DNA from: Bondarzewia mesenterica
Lineage: Eukaryota; Basidiomycota; Agaricomycetes; Russulales; Bondarzewiaceae
Direction of reading: 5' to 3'
Assembly (NCBI GenBank): GCA_004802705.1
Contig: SGPL01000137.1
Span: 1 to 63,755 of the forward strand
DNA length: 63,755 nucleotides
Positions 38,608 through 50,400 of the stretch are shown in pieces. Position 1 is the stretch's first letter. Each line of letters starts with the position of its first letter. A program made the position numbers and the translations under genes. The notes beneath the pieces were generated by a model. The model did no database searches, was not told the origin of the DNA, and saw only the letters and a program-made list of their open reading frames with translations.

Positions 38608-39023
38608 TGTCAAGATGCTCGGTGTCTGGTGGCTTGACTGGAGTTGTCGCGCTATTCTGGTGCCTAGTTTTGGTGGGTCTGTCTGAGTGAGAATTCGATC
38701 TGATGCTTGAGCTGAGGCTAAGGTTGAGCTGAGTGATGTCAAAGGCAAGAGCTGCTACCCTGTATCCTATTGCGCACGAGTCTAAGCTAAATACAGTGAA
38801 AGACCAAGTATATCAAGCTGAGAAGAGAAGAAGCTACTGCAAAAGTATAAATAGTGTCTGCTATGGTGCACAGACCATCGCTATGTATTGTACATGGGCA
38901 CGAGTAAAAGAAAGGATCGGTAGATAAAGGAATTGCGGCTGATCGGGCTGCCTTATTAGAAGTGTGGGTAGTTGTGTGTCCAATCATAGAGAAATAAGAG
39001 AAATACAGGTACCATTCATGACA
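38608..39023 (-). repeat. Element B 3' LTR (left copy)
   Basis: Direct repeat of 45982-46405. The inner side carries a purine-rich tract on the minus strand (complement of ACTGCCCCTCCAC) directly before TGTCA. TATAAATAG is present on the plus strand, antisense to the element. Confidence 0.95.
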
Positions 39024-39146
39024 ACTGCCCCTCCACTGTCCTCTTGTTGCCCTCAACAGGACCTCTAGTCAGTATGGTGGCCATAGTCATCAGGGTCTAC
39101 TGTCTAGTTCTGGTCATAGCAGGGACCATTTATACCTCCTCGATTG

Positions 39147-40583
39147 TCATGATGATCCCTTGGGTCGTGGGAGGGTCCAGCAACCTCCTTTTTTTTTGTT
39201 GAGAGTACGCTTTAGGCAGACTTTGATGAGGTGCCTGGGTGATTGACAAATGTAACACCTCTTGACAGGCCCACCTCGGGGTCTTTCTGCTCCTCTCTTC
39301 ATTATCTGTATGCAGCTATCTGGCACCTTCATTATCTGAGGTTTGGAATACCTCCACTGACCTCTCCCTCTTATCCGCATGGCTTCTGCTTCATCTGCTC
39401 TCCTGGCTTGTTCTAGGAGGCAGGGTGGGACCATGCAGCTGAGAGTTGAACTAGCGACCAAGGGTTCTAGCCTAGCATTCACATCTACAGCCTGGAGTCA
39501 TTCAGAGATGTCCCACCTGTCGATGGTAAGATGGGACTAGCACTGTTTATGCAAGGTGATAAGACGGTGTTCCTCCTCAATGTCGAGGGTTAGTGTGCAG
39601 TAACAGCGGATATCCACTGTCAAGCTTAGCTCACCTATCTAGTGTAGGGCCCCTTCGATTCATGCATACTACTCTAGTGACATAATGGCATCATGGAAAT
39701 CTTTTTCAGCTGTGATGGTGTTGTCGGTGAGGAGAGGTAGAGGATGTACTGGGAGAGCCATGGCGGGGTGTCCATAGTGGACGATACCCTCCGACATCAG
39801 TTCCATCTTGGTGATGACTATAGGTAGATCTAACCTGTCAATGAAAGAGGGGGCATCATAGGTCAAATCAGGGAACAGTGTTGCAAGATGGAGTAGATGT
39901 GTGTATGTAGTAGAGAAGGCTGGGCTCTCGGGTATCGGGAATGTGTTGGTAGATGCATTCTCATGAGGTGGGGTACCAGTGAGGAATGAGATGCAGAGGG
40001 AAGGGGAGCAGCATATCATTGCCCTCATGAGGAACAAGATCCTTTCGAGGTGGGTGACTGCCTCTTCCATGTCAGCCCACCCTGAGGCTAGTTCTTCCTA
40101 CAGGGCTAGCGCGGCCTCCCTCACTCTGTCTGCAGCTGCTAGGGCCTTGAAGGCCCTCCTTGTCTGTTCTTGGTGCTCTGCCTCCCACTGTGCCTCCACT
40201 AGTCCTTCTAAGATAGCCTGTCGAGCAGCTTCTGCATGATCTCCCTCCTCTGTTCCTCCTTGTATAGCCTGTCTATGGCCTTCTTCTGCTATTGCCTCGA
40301 AGATTTTGAGGGCTTCAGCTGCCTCATCTGTGAGAACCATGTCTTTCACTGCTCATTAGTCCATCTCATCATGGATGTCATCATCATTGTGAGAATTGGA
40401 GGAGAGGGGTGGTGCATACTCTATATCACCCATCAATCTTAACTCTTCGAGGGTCACCTCATCAAAGTACTGTTGTTCTTTGGGGGTCGCACTCTGTATG
40501 GGTGAAGGTGTTGCCTGTGGGCTATGGTCAGGGGAGGAAACTGGAGAGGAGGTAGGGATGAGGGTGCTGAGGATGGATGACAT
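39147..40583 (-). pseudogene. Third ORF (gag-like, zinc knuckle) of element B
   Basis: Four open segments (40356-40583, 40098-40349, 39669-40070, 39147-39482) lie in one frame, separated only by stop codons, and make up about 479 codons. The order is a Ser/Pro/Thr-rich N-terminus (MSSILSTLIPTSSPVSSPDH), an acidic patch, an Ala/Glu/Gln/Arg-rich segment likely to form a helix or coiled coil (about codons 80-160), a middle domain, and a basic C-terminus with the CCHC knuckle CYICQSPRHLIKVC at 39216-39257. The layout resembles a Gag protein, but gag is already present upstream of pol. The role is unknown; nucleic-acid binding is inferred from the knuckle. Confidence 0.75.
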
Positions 40584-40706
40584 ATTAAGAGAGCTAGGGT
40601 CAATATTGCAAGTACTAGCTGAAGGATTGAGAGATGTAGAAGAAGTTGATCATAAAACTGCTAAAACTGGAGAGTGAGGGGAAATTTGCCCCCTTCTTTA
40701 TAGTCT

Positions 40707-42050
40707 TCATCGACCTTGATGATTAATTGATAAGGGCGGAGTAGACGTAGAGCTTATTGCTTGAGGATAACTTCTGTTGAACTCTTCGAAGGTGTCATGT
40801 GCATCTGATATGTCTTCCTCGAGATCTTCTTGAAACATCCATTCATCATCTGTGGGTGAATAACCCTTCCACCGGACTAAGTATTGAAGGTTTTTATAGA
40901 ACATGCGGGAGTCTAGTAGCAATTCGACCTCATATGCTTCTTTATTATCTATGAGGTTGGGAGGATCGGGTCTTTCAAAGTTCAAGCCATGTGCATTTGT
41001 TTCTGTGTATGGCATGATTAGCAATGTATGAAATACTGGGTGAATATTCTATCTGTTCGGTAGTTTCAGTCAGACATTCACGGGGGATATGCTGTCGAGA
41101 ACTTGGAAGGGACCGTATCTCTGAGGTGTAAGTTTTGCTGAGGGGTGCATAGTGGCAAGGTTTTTTGCTTTTAGCCACACTTTGTCCCCTTCCTTATACT
41201 GCCTGCCTTTCTTTACTCCCTGCCATGTCATTACTTGAGCCACTAACTGGTGTGAAGTGATCATATCTTCCCTGATATCTCCTAAGCATTTCAGCCTTTG
41301 GGAGATTGCAAGAAGGGTGAAATCTTTCAGTATTCTCGGTAATGATTGTGGGATGTATCCCATGATTAGATCAAATGGGGCTTTTTTGGTAGATGAATGA
41401 ATAGTGGAGTTGTGCGTGAATTTTGCAAAGGCAATAAGTCTGCCCAGTCATCACCTTGGAAGTTGCAGAAGATCTATAGGAATTGTTCTAGTGATTGATT
41501 TGTTCTTTCCATCTGCCCATTGGTTTGGAGATGATAGGCTGTGAACATTGCTTGTTTTATTCCTAGTTTCCTGCAGAGTTCCTTTGTGACCTTTACGGCA
41601 TATTGTGGCCCTCTATCTGAGATAATTTTGCTTAGCAAGCCATAACATTTCCATACATGGTCCTGATAGAGGGCTGCTACCTGTATTGTCATGATAGTCT
41701 TGTGGCAAGGGACAAACACTACTCCTTTTGACACGTCATGGTCCATGAAGACCGATATCGAGTCAAACCCTTTCGATATTGATAGATCCATAATAAAGTC
41801 AGTTGAGACCACTTGAAATGGAAGTGCATGGACATCAGCTGATATGAGGATCATTGATACTCCCACCCTGTTGGGCTAGTTCTTTAATGCCTGGCAGGTC
41901 GCGCATCCTCTGATGTATTCTTTAATGAACATGGTCATACCTGGCCACCAAAAATCCCTTTGTACCCTTTCCACCATCTTCCATTCTCCAGGATGGCCTG
42001 TGGCAGGTGGGTCATAGTGCTGTTGGATGGTTTCCTGATGGAGGTCTCAG
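40707..42050 (-). pseudogene. Integrase and chromodomain of element B, broken
   Basis: The integrase core is in 41474-41866, where the D, D, E signature falls in TDFIMDL, ISDRGPQYA and NGQMERTNQSLEQ. The zinc-binding HHCC region lies just upstream (about 41.87-42.0 kb, ending with a C-x2-C block). Next come the GPY/F-type module (41070-41363, with RYGPFQVLD) and a chromodomain (40707-41024) with YLVRWKGYSPTDDEWMFQED, the hallmark of chromoviruses, which usually target modified histones. The segments are in different frames because of small indels. Confidence 0.85.
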
Positions 42051-43640
42051 TCTTTTGGAATGTAAATACGCCTTCTAAAAAGGATGAGGCCATCTTCTGT
42101 GTTCCATTCCTCCATTCTCTTCAACATTGTCCTTAGTCCAGTGGACTTTATGAGTTCCAAGGTGAGGACGATCTTGTTATCCATGTCCTGTGACTTCCTA
42201 ATCTGATCTTTCAGGGAGGTTTCAACTGAGTCTTCTTCTGACATGAGTACTTTTATAAACAGCACCCAATCTAAGAGAATGCGCTCCTCGTTGTCTGATT
42301 TTTTATCACCGAAATCTAGTCATTGGGACAGACCATCTGGTACACACTTCACTCCTTTGATATGGTGGATTTCAAAGTTGAAACGGGTCAAGAAGAGCAC
42401 CCATCGGGCTTGTTGGTGGTTCAGTTTGTGGGCATCTTTGTAGAATGTCAGGTTTTGTGGTCAGAGTGGACTTCAATTGTGTGGTCCGAGCCTTCCAAAA
42501 AGTGTCTCCATGCTTCAAAGGCTCGGACAATTGCCAATAGCTCCCTGTCGTAGATGTCATAGTTTCACTCTGCCAAGGAAAATCCTTTAGAGAGGTAGGT
42601 GCATGGGTACTACTGTCTGTCTTCTCTCTGCTGCAGCAAGATTCCTCTCGTGCTGTGAGTGAGGCATCTGTGTCGACCCTGAATGGCCTCGTAGTGTCGG
42701 GTTGAATTAGTACTGGTGTAGAAGTGAATGCATTCCTTAGTGCATCAAACACCTTTTGTTGGGGCTCCCCCCAGTGCCACTTGATGTCCTTTTTCATGAG
42801 GTCATGCATGAGTTGTGCCAAGCAAGCATATTCTTTGATAAAACACTGATAGAAGTTACTGAACCCTAGGAATGACCAGACATCTCGTACCTTCCAAGAT
42901 GTGGGCCAGTTGGTCAGCCCTTCGACTTTTATTAGGTCCATCTCTATTTTATCATAGGAGATGATAAATCCCAAGTAGTCTACCTTTCCTGTCTCGAAGG
43001 TATATTTTTTTGGTTTGAAGAAGAGGTCATTTTCTGCCAATCGATGGAGTATTTTGTTTACGAGTTCCCGATGTCTTTTTATGTGAACAGTTGCTACCAG
43101 GATGTCATCCATATAGATGATCACTTCCCCCATTATGATCAAGTCTTTGAAAAGTTCATTCATCATAGACTAGAATGTTGCCGGTGAGTTAGTCAGGCCA
43201 AAGAACATTACCATTGGTTCAAACAACTCTCAGTTTGTAGGGAACGCTGCTTTCTCCTGGTCTCCTTCCTTGATGCAGATATTATTGTAGCCCCAACAGA
43301 CATCTATTTTTGTGAATATATATTTGTCCTTTAGGCTTTTCATAATATCTGAACTAAGTGAAAGGGGATACCTGTTCTTGATGGTGTGTTCATTTAGTTT
43401 CCAGTAGTCTTGTACTGGGCAGAGCTTCCTATCTTTTTTTTTTAACAAAGAAGAAGGGGGAGGTGTAGGGTGATTTGGATGTCCTGATGGTCCCTCACCT
43501 CAAATGCTCGTCCAAAAACTTGTTAAGTTCAGCCTGTTCATTCCTCGATAGGAGGATAATTTTTATCGTGATCCCATCAGGTGCACCAGGCTTTAGCTCA
43601 ATCTTGTGGTCCTAGGTACGGGGAGGGGGAAAACTTTGCA
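42051..43640 (-). pseudogene. RT and RNase H of element B, broken
   Basis: RT begins in 43230-43448 (PVQDYWKLNEHTIKNRYPLS) and continues in the same frame into 42372-43166, which has an intact YMDD box at 43104-43115 and the FFKPKKYTFE and DYLGFIIS blocks. RNase H starts at RVDTDASLTA; its downstream blocks ([16 protein letters not shown]) run into another frame. The frame 42047-42265 covers the connection to integrase. The active-site residues of RT are kept, unlike in element A. Confidence 0.85.
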
Positions 43641-44299
43641 ATGCCTCTTCTTTGAAGATCTGTTGGTGGTCAAGGTAATGAGCTAGGATGGACTCCTCAA
43701 TTGATCTCTTTAGTTTGTTTTTTTTCTGCTTCTTCTGCTAGTCTTTATGAGACTGAGGCCATGCTGACCCTTTCCTTAGTCTTGCAGTTGTGGAGGATTT
43801 TCTAGAGTGACTGCTAGTACTGCCAGTTTTTTCGGTTCCTTTTGCACTAGTAGGGGCAATTCTAAAAGTGCAGGGTCTCGTTCCGCCAGTCAATTGTTGG
43901 GTTGTGCGTTCTTAACCAGGGAAGTCCGAGAATTATTTTATCATCCCCGATGTCTGATATGTACAGCCTCATTATCTTGACATGATTTTCAATTCACAAC
44001 CAGAGGTAGACAAATTCTTGAATTCACCCCAGGATATTTTCTGTGTTATCAATGTTCTGGATCTTGATTTCATTCCTTAGTTTTGTTGTTGTGAGTCCAT
44101 ATTTTTGTACTGCTTTCCAGTGAATGAACCTCCCAGTTGCCCCACTGTCTATTATTGCTTTTGTTTTGATGCTTTTAGTGCCGCTTTGTGATATCCAAGA
44201 TGTAATTTCTAATTGTTCACCTTTGGTGGATTTTACAAAGATAGAATTATCATAGCAGCCTTTCGTCCAAAGCCATGTCTGGAACTTTGAACTCGTCAA
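43641..44299 (-). pseudogene. Protease region of element B
   Basis: The open segment 44024-44299 contains AIIDSGATGRFI, the D-S-G-A active-site loop of retrotransposon aspartic proteases. Downstream, across a stop, is KIILGLPWLRTHNPTIDW, the conserved C-terminal block. It starts in the -1 frame relative to the gag end across a T5 run (44298-44302), so it would be made as a Gag-Pol fusion. Confidence 0.8.
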
Positions 44300-45830
44300 A
44301 AATCCTCCTCTTTATTGCTGTCTCCTCCGCTGAATTCTGTGAGTGCTTCTCTTTCCTCTGTTGAGAGCTTTCTGATAACCTTTTTAAGCTCCTTACAGTC
44401 ATCTTCTTGCTTCCTCCTTCTTCTTTCACTACTCTGGTATGAACATCTTGGTCTGGGCAGTCCCTAGCTCGGTGCCCAGTTTTGCTGCACCTGAAGCAGT
44501 GCCCTTCATCCATGTACTGCTTTTTGTCCTTTTTAGATAAGATGTTGGTGGCCCGTACCTTCACTTTCCCTTTCCATTCCTTTCATTCCTTTTCTCTGTC
44601 TACATCTATTGCGTCCGAGTTGCGTGCCTTGCTTCCCCTTGGTATCCAGCTTCCTTTGTCCTTTTGAGAGGAGTGGTGCCTTCTGAGGCAGGACTGTAGT
44701 TTGCGCCACTAGTTGTCGGTAGTGGCCGCATCTTTGTACCAATCTTCAATTTTGATTGACACTGAGTTCTTTTGGTAGACCTCTTTTATGATTGCTGGGT
44801 TTAGTGCTTCCATGAAATATTTGATGAGCGTGGGGCTCTCAGTTATTTCAGATTTTGATACCAGGTTTGCAAATTCAGCGATGAAGTCATCTGCTGTGCG
44901 CTTTCCCTGTCTGATTTGAGACAGCTTTATTTTAGCATTTGCTGTGATATTTGCATCGGCAAATTGGGCGATGAAGTCATCCTCAAAGCTCTTCCAGGTT
45001 TCATAGTCATCTGCTTTCTCATATTTTTCTATCTTCAATCATTTCCAGGTTTCAGCTGTTCCTCCCTCTAGGTATAATAAGGCAAATAGAACCTTTCTCT
45101 GTTCATCTATGGCCCCGGCATTATCTAGAAACTTCTTCAGTTTTGCCCTAAAATAGACCTTGCATTTTAGGATGAACAGCTGAGAGCTTTCCCTTTGTTC
45201 GTTAAATGGGGAGGGAGTCTTGACTTTTAGTCCTGACTTGTTGGTTGATGGTGTAGTTGCCATTCCTTGTGTGGATGAGGAAGGCAGTGGAGGTAGGTTT
45301 GGTAGTAATGGGTTGGGGGTTTATAGTTGGATAGGTTGAGGTGGGTTTATGTAGACAGGAGGAGGGGGTGGTGTAGGTGCGGGTGGTCCTTGGTTTAGTT
45401 CTGGGGGAGCAGGGTTTATGATCCATAGGTCGTCATGGAGTTCCTAGTGAATGCCTGTTTGCGGAGATAGGGCAGGTGGACTATTGATCCTCGATGGCTC
45501 AGTTGGCATGTTTCTGCGGTTATCAGCACGAAGCATGGCTAAGGATATGGTGGTCCCTCTCTAGATTTCTGTGGGTAGGGGTTCTCCTGTTTTATTGAAT
45601 AGCCAAGTGCGGCACTGGGCATGATAGTGGATGGGGTAGGTGGGTTTCTCCTCATCTTTGTGAGTGTCTAGGTGTATTCTTGTGATATATGTTTTAAGCG
45701 ATGAACTGTATCTTGATCTTGCAGGGATCTGGACCCCTGGTGGTAGGGTGCTTCCGAATAAAATAGTGGCTAGTTCCTTCGAGACAGAGACATTTGCAGA
45801 TATCTACACCGATGATGCTGCTTTCTGCCA
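44296..45830 (-). pseudogene. gag of element B, broken
   Basis: From the N-terminus there is a poorly preserved N-terminal block (about 45.6-45.83 kb), a proline-rich linker (45.28-45.43 kb), then MATTPSTNKSGLKVKTPSPF (45263) and the capsid domain (44709-45038, with WKSFEDDFIAQF and IRQGKRTADDFIAEF). A CCHC knuckle CFRCSKTGHRARDC follows (about 44.49 kb). Past an indel near 44.4 kb the original frame ends EEDF-stop at 44296-44298, as in element A. The start is uncertain because the upstream ATG at 45831 is in another frame. Confidence 0.75.
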
Positions 45831-45981
45831 TCACTTCAGTGCCTCTTAGTGCTTTTCCAAAGATCGGCTACCTTGAGCTCTTTGTTGCTCAAGTTTATCA
45901 GACCTTCAAGCGCAACTAGATATATTTATAGTCCCTGGTCTGAGTTTGGGTTCAGGTTCATTTGTAAGAGCTTGATACAGT

Positions 45982-46405
45982 TGTCAAGATGCTCGGTGTT
46001 TGGTGGCTTGACTAAAGTTATCGTGCTATTCTGGTGCCTGGTTTTGGCAGGTCTGTCTGGGTGAGGATTCGATCTGACACTTGAGCTGAAGCTAAGATCG
46101 AGCTGAGTGATGTCAAAGGCAGGGGCTGCTACCCTGTATCCTATTACGCACGAGTCTAAGCTAAATACAATGAAAGATTAAGTATATCAAGCTGAGAAGA
46201 GAAGAAGCTGCTGCAAAAGTATAAATAGCATCTGCTATGATGTATGGACCATCGCTATGTATTGTACATGGGCATGAGTGAAAAAGAGGATCAGGTAGAT
46301 AAAGGGATTGCAGCTGATCAGGCCACCTTGTTAGAAGTGTGGGTAGCTGTGCATCTAATCGTAGAGAAATAAGAGAAATAATCTATACAGGTACTGTTCA
46401 TGACA
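45982..46405 (-). repeat. Element B 5' LTR (right copy)
   Basis: Direct repeat of 38608-39023. By hand alignment about 45 base differences are all transitions. There are two indels (a 1-bp insertion and a 7-bp insertion near the end). Confidence 0.95.
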
Positions 46406-46873
46406 CTATACATGTTATTTCAGTCCAAGAGAAAAAGAGATTCATATAAAAGGCCACAAAATTCTGTGTCAAGAAAAGAGTCATGTTCAAACAAAATAGT
46501 TTTAAACTGCTACTTAAAGTAATTTTAGACCAGGGACAATAAATTTCAATCATGCTGAGTACACATGAAGAACTAGGCTATAAAGAAGAATAAACAGTAT
46601 TTGAGACCATTTAATTATGATTCTTTTGGCCATACCTTTAGGCCGACACTAAGCATCACATTCAATCTTATCATCAGTGTCAGATAAAAAGCACTAAGAA
46701 GGTGAAAATACCCCTGATAGTGTTTACACCTTCGACAATATAAACTAAGATTTATTTTAATATTATGCTAATGCCAGAAGCACATAGATACCAATATATT
46801 GTTGCTGCATGAGATGACTTATCACAAGCAGCAGAAAGAAGAGTACTGATAGCATCACTATTATTTACTCTAT
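46406..46873 (+). pseudogene. Integrase remnant of element C, right of element B
   Basis: Plus-strand continuation of element C after the CTATA duplicate. The zinc-binding domain reads THEELGYKEE, FFWPYL and HQCQIKSTKKV, corresponding to H-x-x-x-G-H, FWP and C-x2-C. The start of the core follows (YFNIMLMPEAHRYQYIVAA, then DDLSQAAE). It stops abruptly at the 3' LTR, so most of the integrase core and everything beyond it is deleted. Confidence 0.75.
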
Positions 46874-47440
46874 TAGTATATCTTTATCTCTATTCAAGCC
46901 CAGTTCAGGTTCAATCAGAAGCAAATTCTAATCCTAAATAGGAGGAACTGTTGCTATTTTGATTGTGCATAAGTATTTTCTCTCTTAAAATTTAGTATTA
47001 ATTTTCGAAGTTTTAAGAATCCTTTCAAGAATTTATCAGCAAGTCTAAGTCCAAGTCTTCTTCAGTATCAAATTCAACTGTGTCAGTTAAAATAAGACAT
47101 TCATTAAACATTCATTTTATCTTTAGCATTTGTTTAGTTCTCAATTATTCAATAAGACTTATTCTAGTTAAGTCAATGTTCATGAACTAGAATTTTATTA
47201 CTAATCTGCTTTAAGATCTTGTACAAATAAGACTTTTTACAAATATATAACACCTACTCACCTTGTATTCTTATTCAATTCAAGATTGACAGAATACACA
47301 TAATAATTTCTTTCAAATTGAACAACTAAGCTTCTCCAGGAAAGAAGAAAAACTTGAGTTAAGTCTAGGCACTGAAGCACTCACTTGGCACCTTTGAGTT
47401 ATTTTTTTCATCTATATATAGCCTTTCTACTGCTTCTGCA
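46874..47440 (+). repeat. Element C 3' LTR
   Basis: Direct repeat of 30781-31346, ending CTACTGCTTCTGCA. Similarity to the left copy stops at both ends, which defines the boundaries. Confidence 0.7.
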
Positions 47441-50400
47441 TACAATAACACCTACTACTTGCATGCCACCTGAGGAGCACTGCAGTGAAGCTCTCAATGG
47501 GGTTCAAAACATTGAACATTATAATAGATCAAATGTTTTCTCATGTGTCTTTTCAATCTAATACAGTGTAAGCATTGTATGCATATGCATCCACATTATA
47601 TAAAAGTAAGGATAAATCTTTAATGCAGAATAAATTAAAGCCACATAAGCTAGAATAGCAGTGTCAAGTGCATGTACCTTTTAAAATGTGCTCAAATTTG
47701 TAATATTAAAAAATTGCTAAAATTCGTGAAAAACTAAAATTTATATGATTAATAAAGAATATGCAAAATTTAAAACATCTGATAGTGTAGATACTAGGGG
47801 ACAGGGAGTTTTCAATATGATATAAGACATAACATAGGAGTCAAATGATAAAATGCAATCTCTTTTTATATAGAGCTATTTTGATGATCTCACATGATCT
47901 ATTTTACGTGAGTTTTTGAGCTTCTCTCGATTATAACAGAACCCTCTACCATGCCACTCTGAGTTCTGCTAACCTAAGATCCAACTGTATAAAACCTTAA
48001 TAAGATGCTAATCAGGCCTAAGTTAATTAAATTATTTCAGTCACTAAAAATACATGTTTGGCTAAACTACCTTAAATGGTAATAAAGAACTGAATAATGT
48101 GACATCTCATATTGAGTAGTTCAATAGCATATATTTCTTCACTTTAATTATATAAAATGCAAAGGATGTAGATTTGATTATCTATGACAATGCTTTAAAG
48201 GTCTTAGTTTTTGAGCAATATAATTTATCTTGAGTTTTTAATCACTATTATCACAAGTCATTGAAGAGCTTTATAGAATTTTTTTTTTCTTTAAAGCTCT
48301 AACTATTACTTACACTTTTCATTGGGCATTGATCATTCTTCTATAACCTTCTCATATTCTAATCTTCTCAGACAACATTAATATTATTGATTTTTTAACA
48401 CCCTATATGTTAAACTGCTTTACAATGCTTTATTTTGCTTTATTATTGACCTCCTCATTAGAGCATGCATTATCCTACATGTTCTTCATATTCTTGATGA
48501 GCATAACTCTATTGCTAACACCTTTTTATATAATAACAATAAATACACATTGTGATTAGTCTTATGTTTAACCATTACACTATTTCAACTCCTTTAAGAA
48601 GTGCTAGGGATAGCAATACTATAAATTTGACAGTCAGTCCTTTCATTCAGATAACTATTATGAGAAGCTTAGATGAAGGAACATTTCAAAAGAAAACATG
48701 CAATTACAATTAGCTTCTCTTTTAAGTGTTCTTCTTGATTTACCTATACTTCTTCCTTGAACTTATACATTTCTTTTTATCACCTTTATAGCTTTCTTTT
48801 TAATTTAACATCTGATATATTATCCTTCTACATCATATATATGTGTTATTATATTTAACCTCAACTTATTAAAACTTATCTATCTAGAATTTATAATTAA
48901 CTTGAGCTGTTCTTCCTACATATTTATGCTGTACAAAAATTATTGCTAGTTACCTGCTCTCTATAGGCTGCAAGAAATGTATAAGCTCTGGTCTGAACTA
49001 AAAATAACCTTTTATATACTCTGATTTTATCTCATTTTATATTTATTATATAAGATCTCCTAATTATGATGATCTTCTCTTTCTCACACTCTTCACTTTT
49101 AGTTTTTATGCCTTTATATGCATTAGATAACTCATACAGCCTAATAACTATAATTACTGAGATTGTCATAAAGTTATCTTATACTAATCTATATATATTT
49201 TATCAAATAAGTTCAAATTCTTCTTACTCTACTAAAAAGTTAACTGACTGTATGAAGAAAATAGAATTATTATTATTTTACTACTCATTGCTGATGGCTC
49301 TATTTAACCTTTTTTTGTGTTATCTCTGCTCTCATAACTCTATTTATGCATATCTTTAACAGCTGTAAACTTGAGCTAATATCTCTATCTCAACTCATGT
49401 GTAGTTTATTCATTGTCTACAGAAACACCTTTTGGTAAATATAGTAGGGATTTATTGTAATCAATAGTACAACTGCACTCATAAAAGATGGAGTTACACT
49501 AAATTTCATTCAATAGGCAGGTCAAAGGTCTTTTAATGTTTTTAAAAGGTACATTCATAAGAACCCTATTTTACTTATTACTCTATTATTCTCTAAACAA
49601 TTTTGCTTATGATTTAACTAACATCTCTTTTCCTTCTTATACATATTTTTACCTCCAGCCTCATTAGTTTTTACTTTATGCTAAACTTCAACTTAAAAAT
49701 AAAGATTTTAAAATAGCTTCTCTTATACATTCACTTTCAATAAGTATACAAATATTGTTTTAGGCTATATAAATATTATTCTGAGCCAACTCATTAAGTA
49801 TATGAAGCAGTTATATTTTACTATTTTTACTATTTTTGTAAGCTTTATCATGATGCCTATCACAGTGCCCTTTCTATTCTGCCTTCACATTATTATTTAT
49901 TAGATTTATAGCCACCTTATAAGTTAAGGCAATTAAGAAAACTTTAATATTGATTTAAACTGAGAGTTTAATCACTCTAGCTCTGAGTTTTTTTATTAAA
50001 TCTTTACAGCTCACTCTCCATTAAATGCACCTAATTATTTTTACTCTCTGTCAAGCCTCTGTTCTTTATAAGTAAAATACACATTCTTATTGCAATTATT
50101 CTGATGCACATGCTTATAGCAAACCATTCAACAGGAAGAGTGCACTGTATAATCTCTATTATTACATTTTTATTCTACTCAAATGTATACTATCTTTCAC
50201 CTCAGTTCTTTTCTTTTTATTTTACTTACTAGCTGCATTTTTATTTTGCCTAGGGCTATAAATATTGTCTATTCACCTCTCTCACCTTATTTAATTATTC
50301 ATTCTAATGAGTGTACAAATATCATTACAAGTCATCTTGCTGGATGTGAGTAAATTATAGTAAAAATAGCTTGTTTACTAGCTGTAACCTTGCTACATGC

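Larger units (their letters stand above)
38608..46405 (-). mobile_element. Ty3/gypsy chromovirus element B, nested, 7.8 kb
   Basis: This is a full-length LTR retrotransposon. Its direct LTRs (38608-39023 and 45982-46405) start TGTCA and end TGACA, and it is flanked on both sides by CTATA (38603-38607 and 46406-46410), a 5-bp target duplication. Minus-strand order is LTR, gag, protease, RT, RNase H, integrase, GPY/F region, chromodomain, third ORF, purine tract and LTR. It is better preserved than A or C, but stops and indels break each frame, so it is not autonomous as read. It lies in the integrase region of element C and is therefore younger than C. Confidence 0.95.
30781..47440 (+). mobile_element. 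Ty3/gypsy element C, old, split by element B
   Basis: Two ~566-bp direct repeats (30781-31346 and 46874-47440) flank a plus-strand gag, protease, RT, RNase H and the start of integrase. The structure without element B is about 8.86 kb. The integrase breaks off after its zinc-binding domain and the first core block, so its C-terminal half has been deleted. Removing element B with one target-site copy gives an uninterrupted reading phase across the junction. It is of an agaricomycete Ty3 lineage different from A and B, and much more decayed. Confidence 0.8.
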
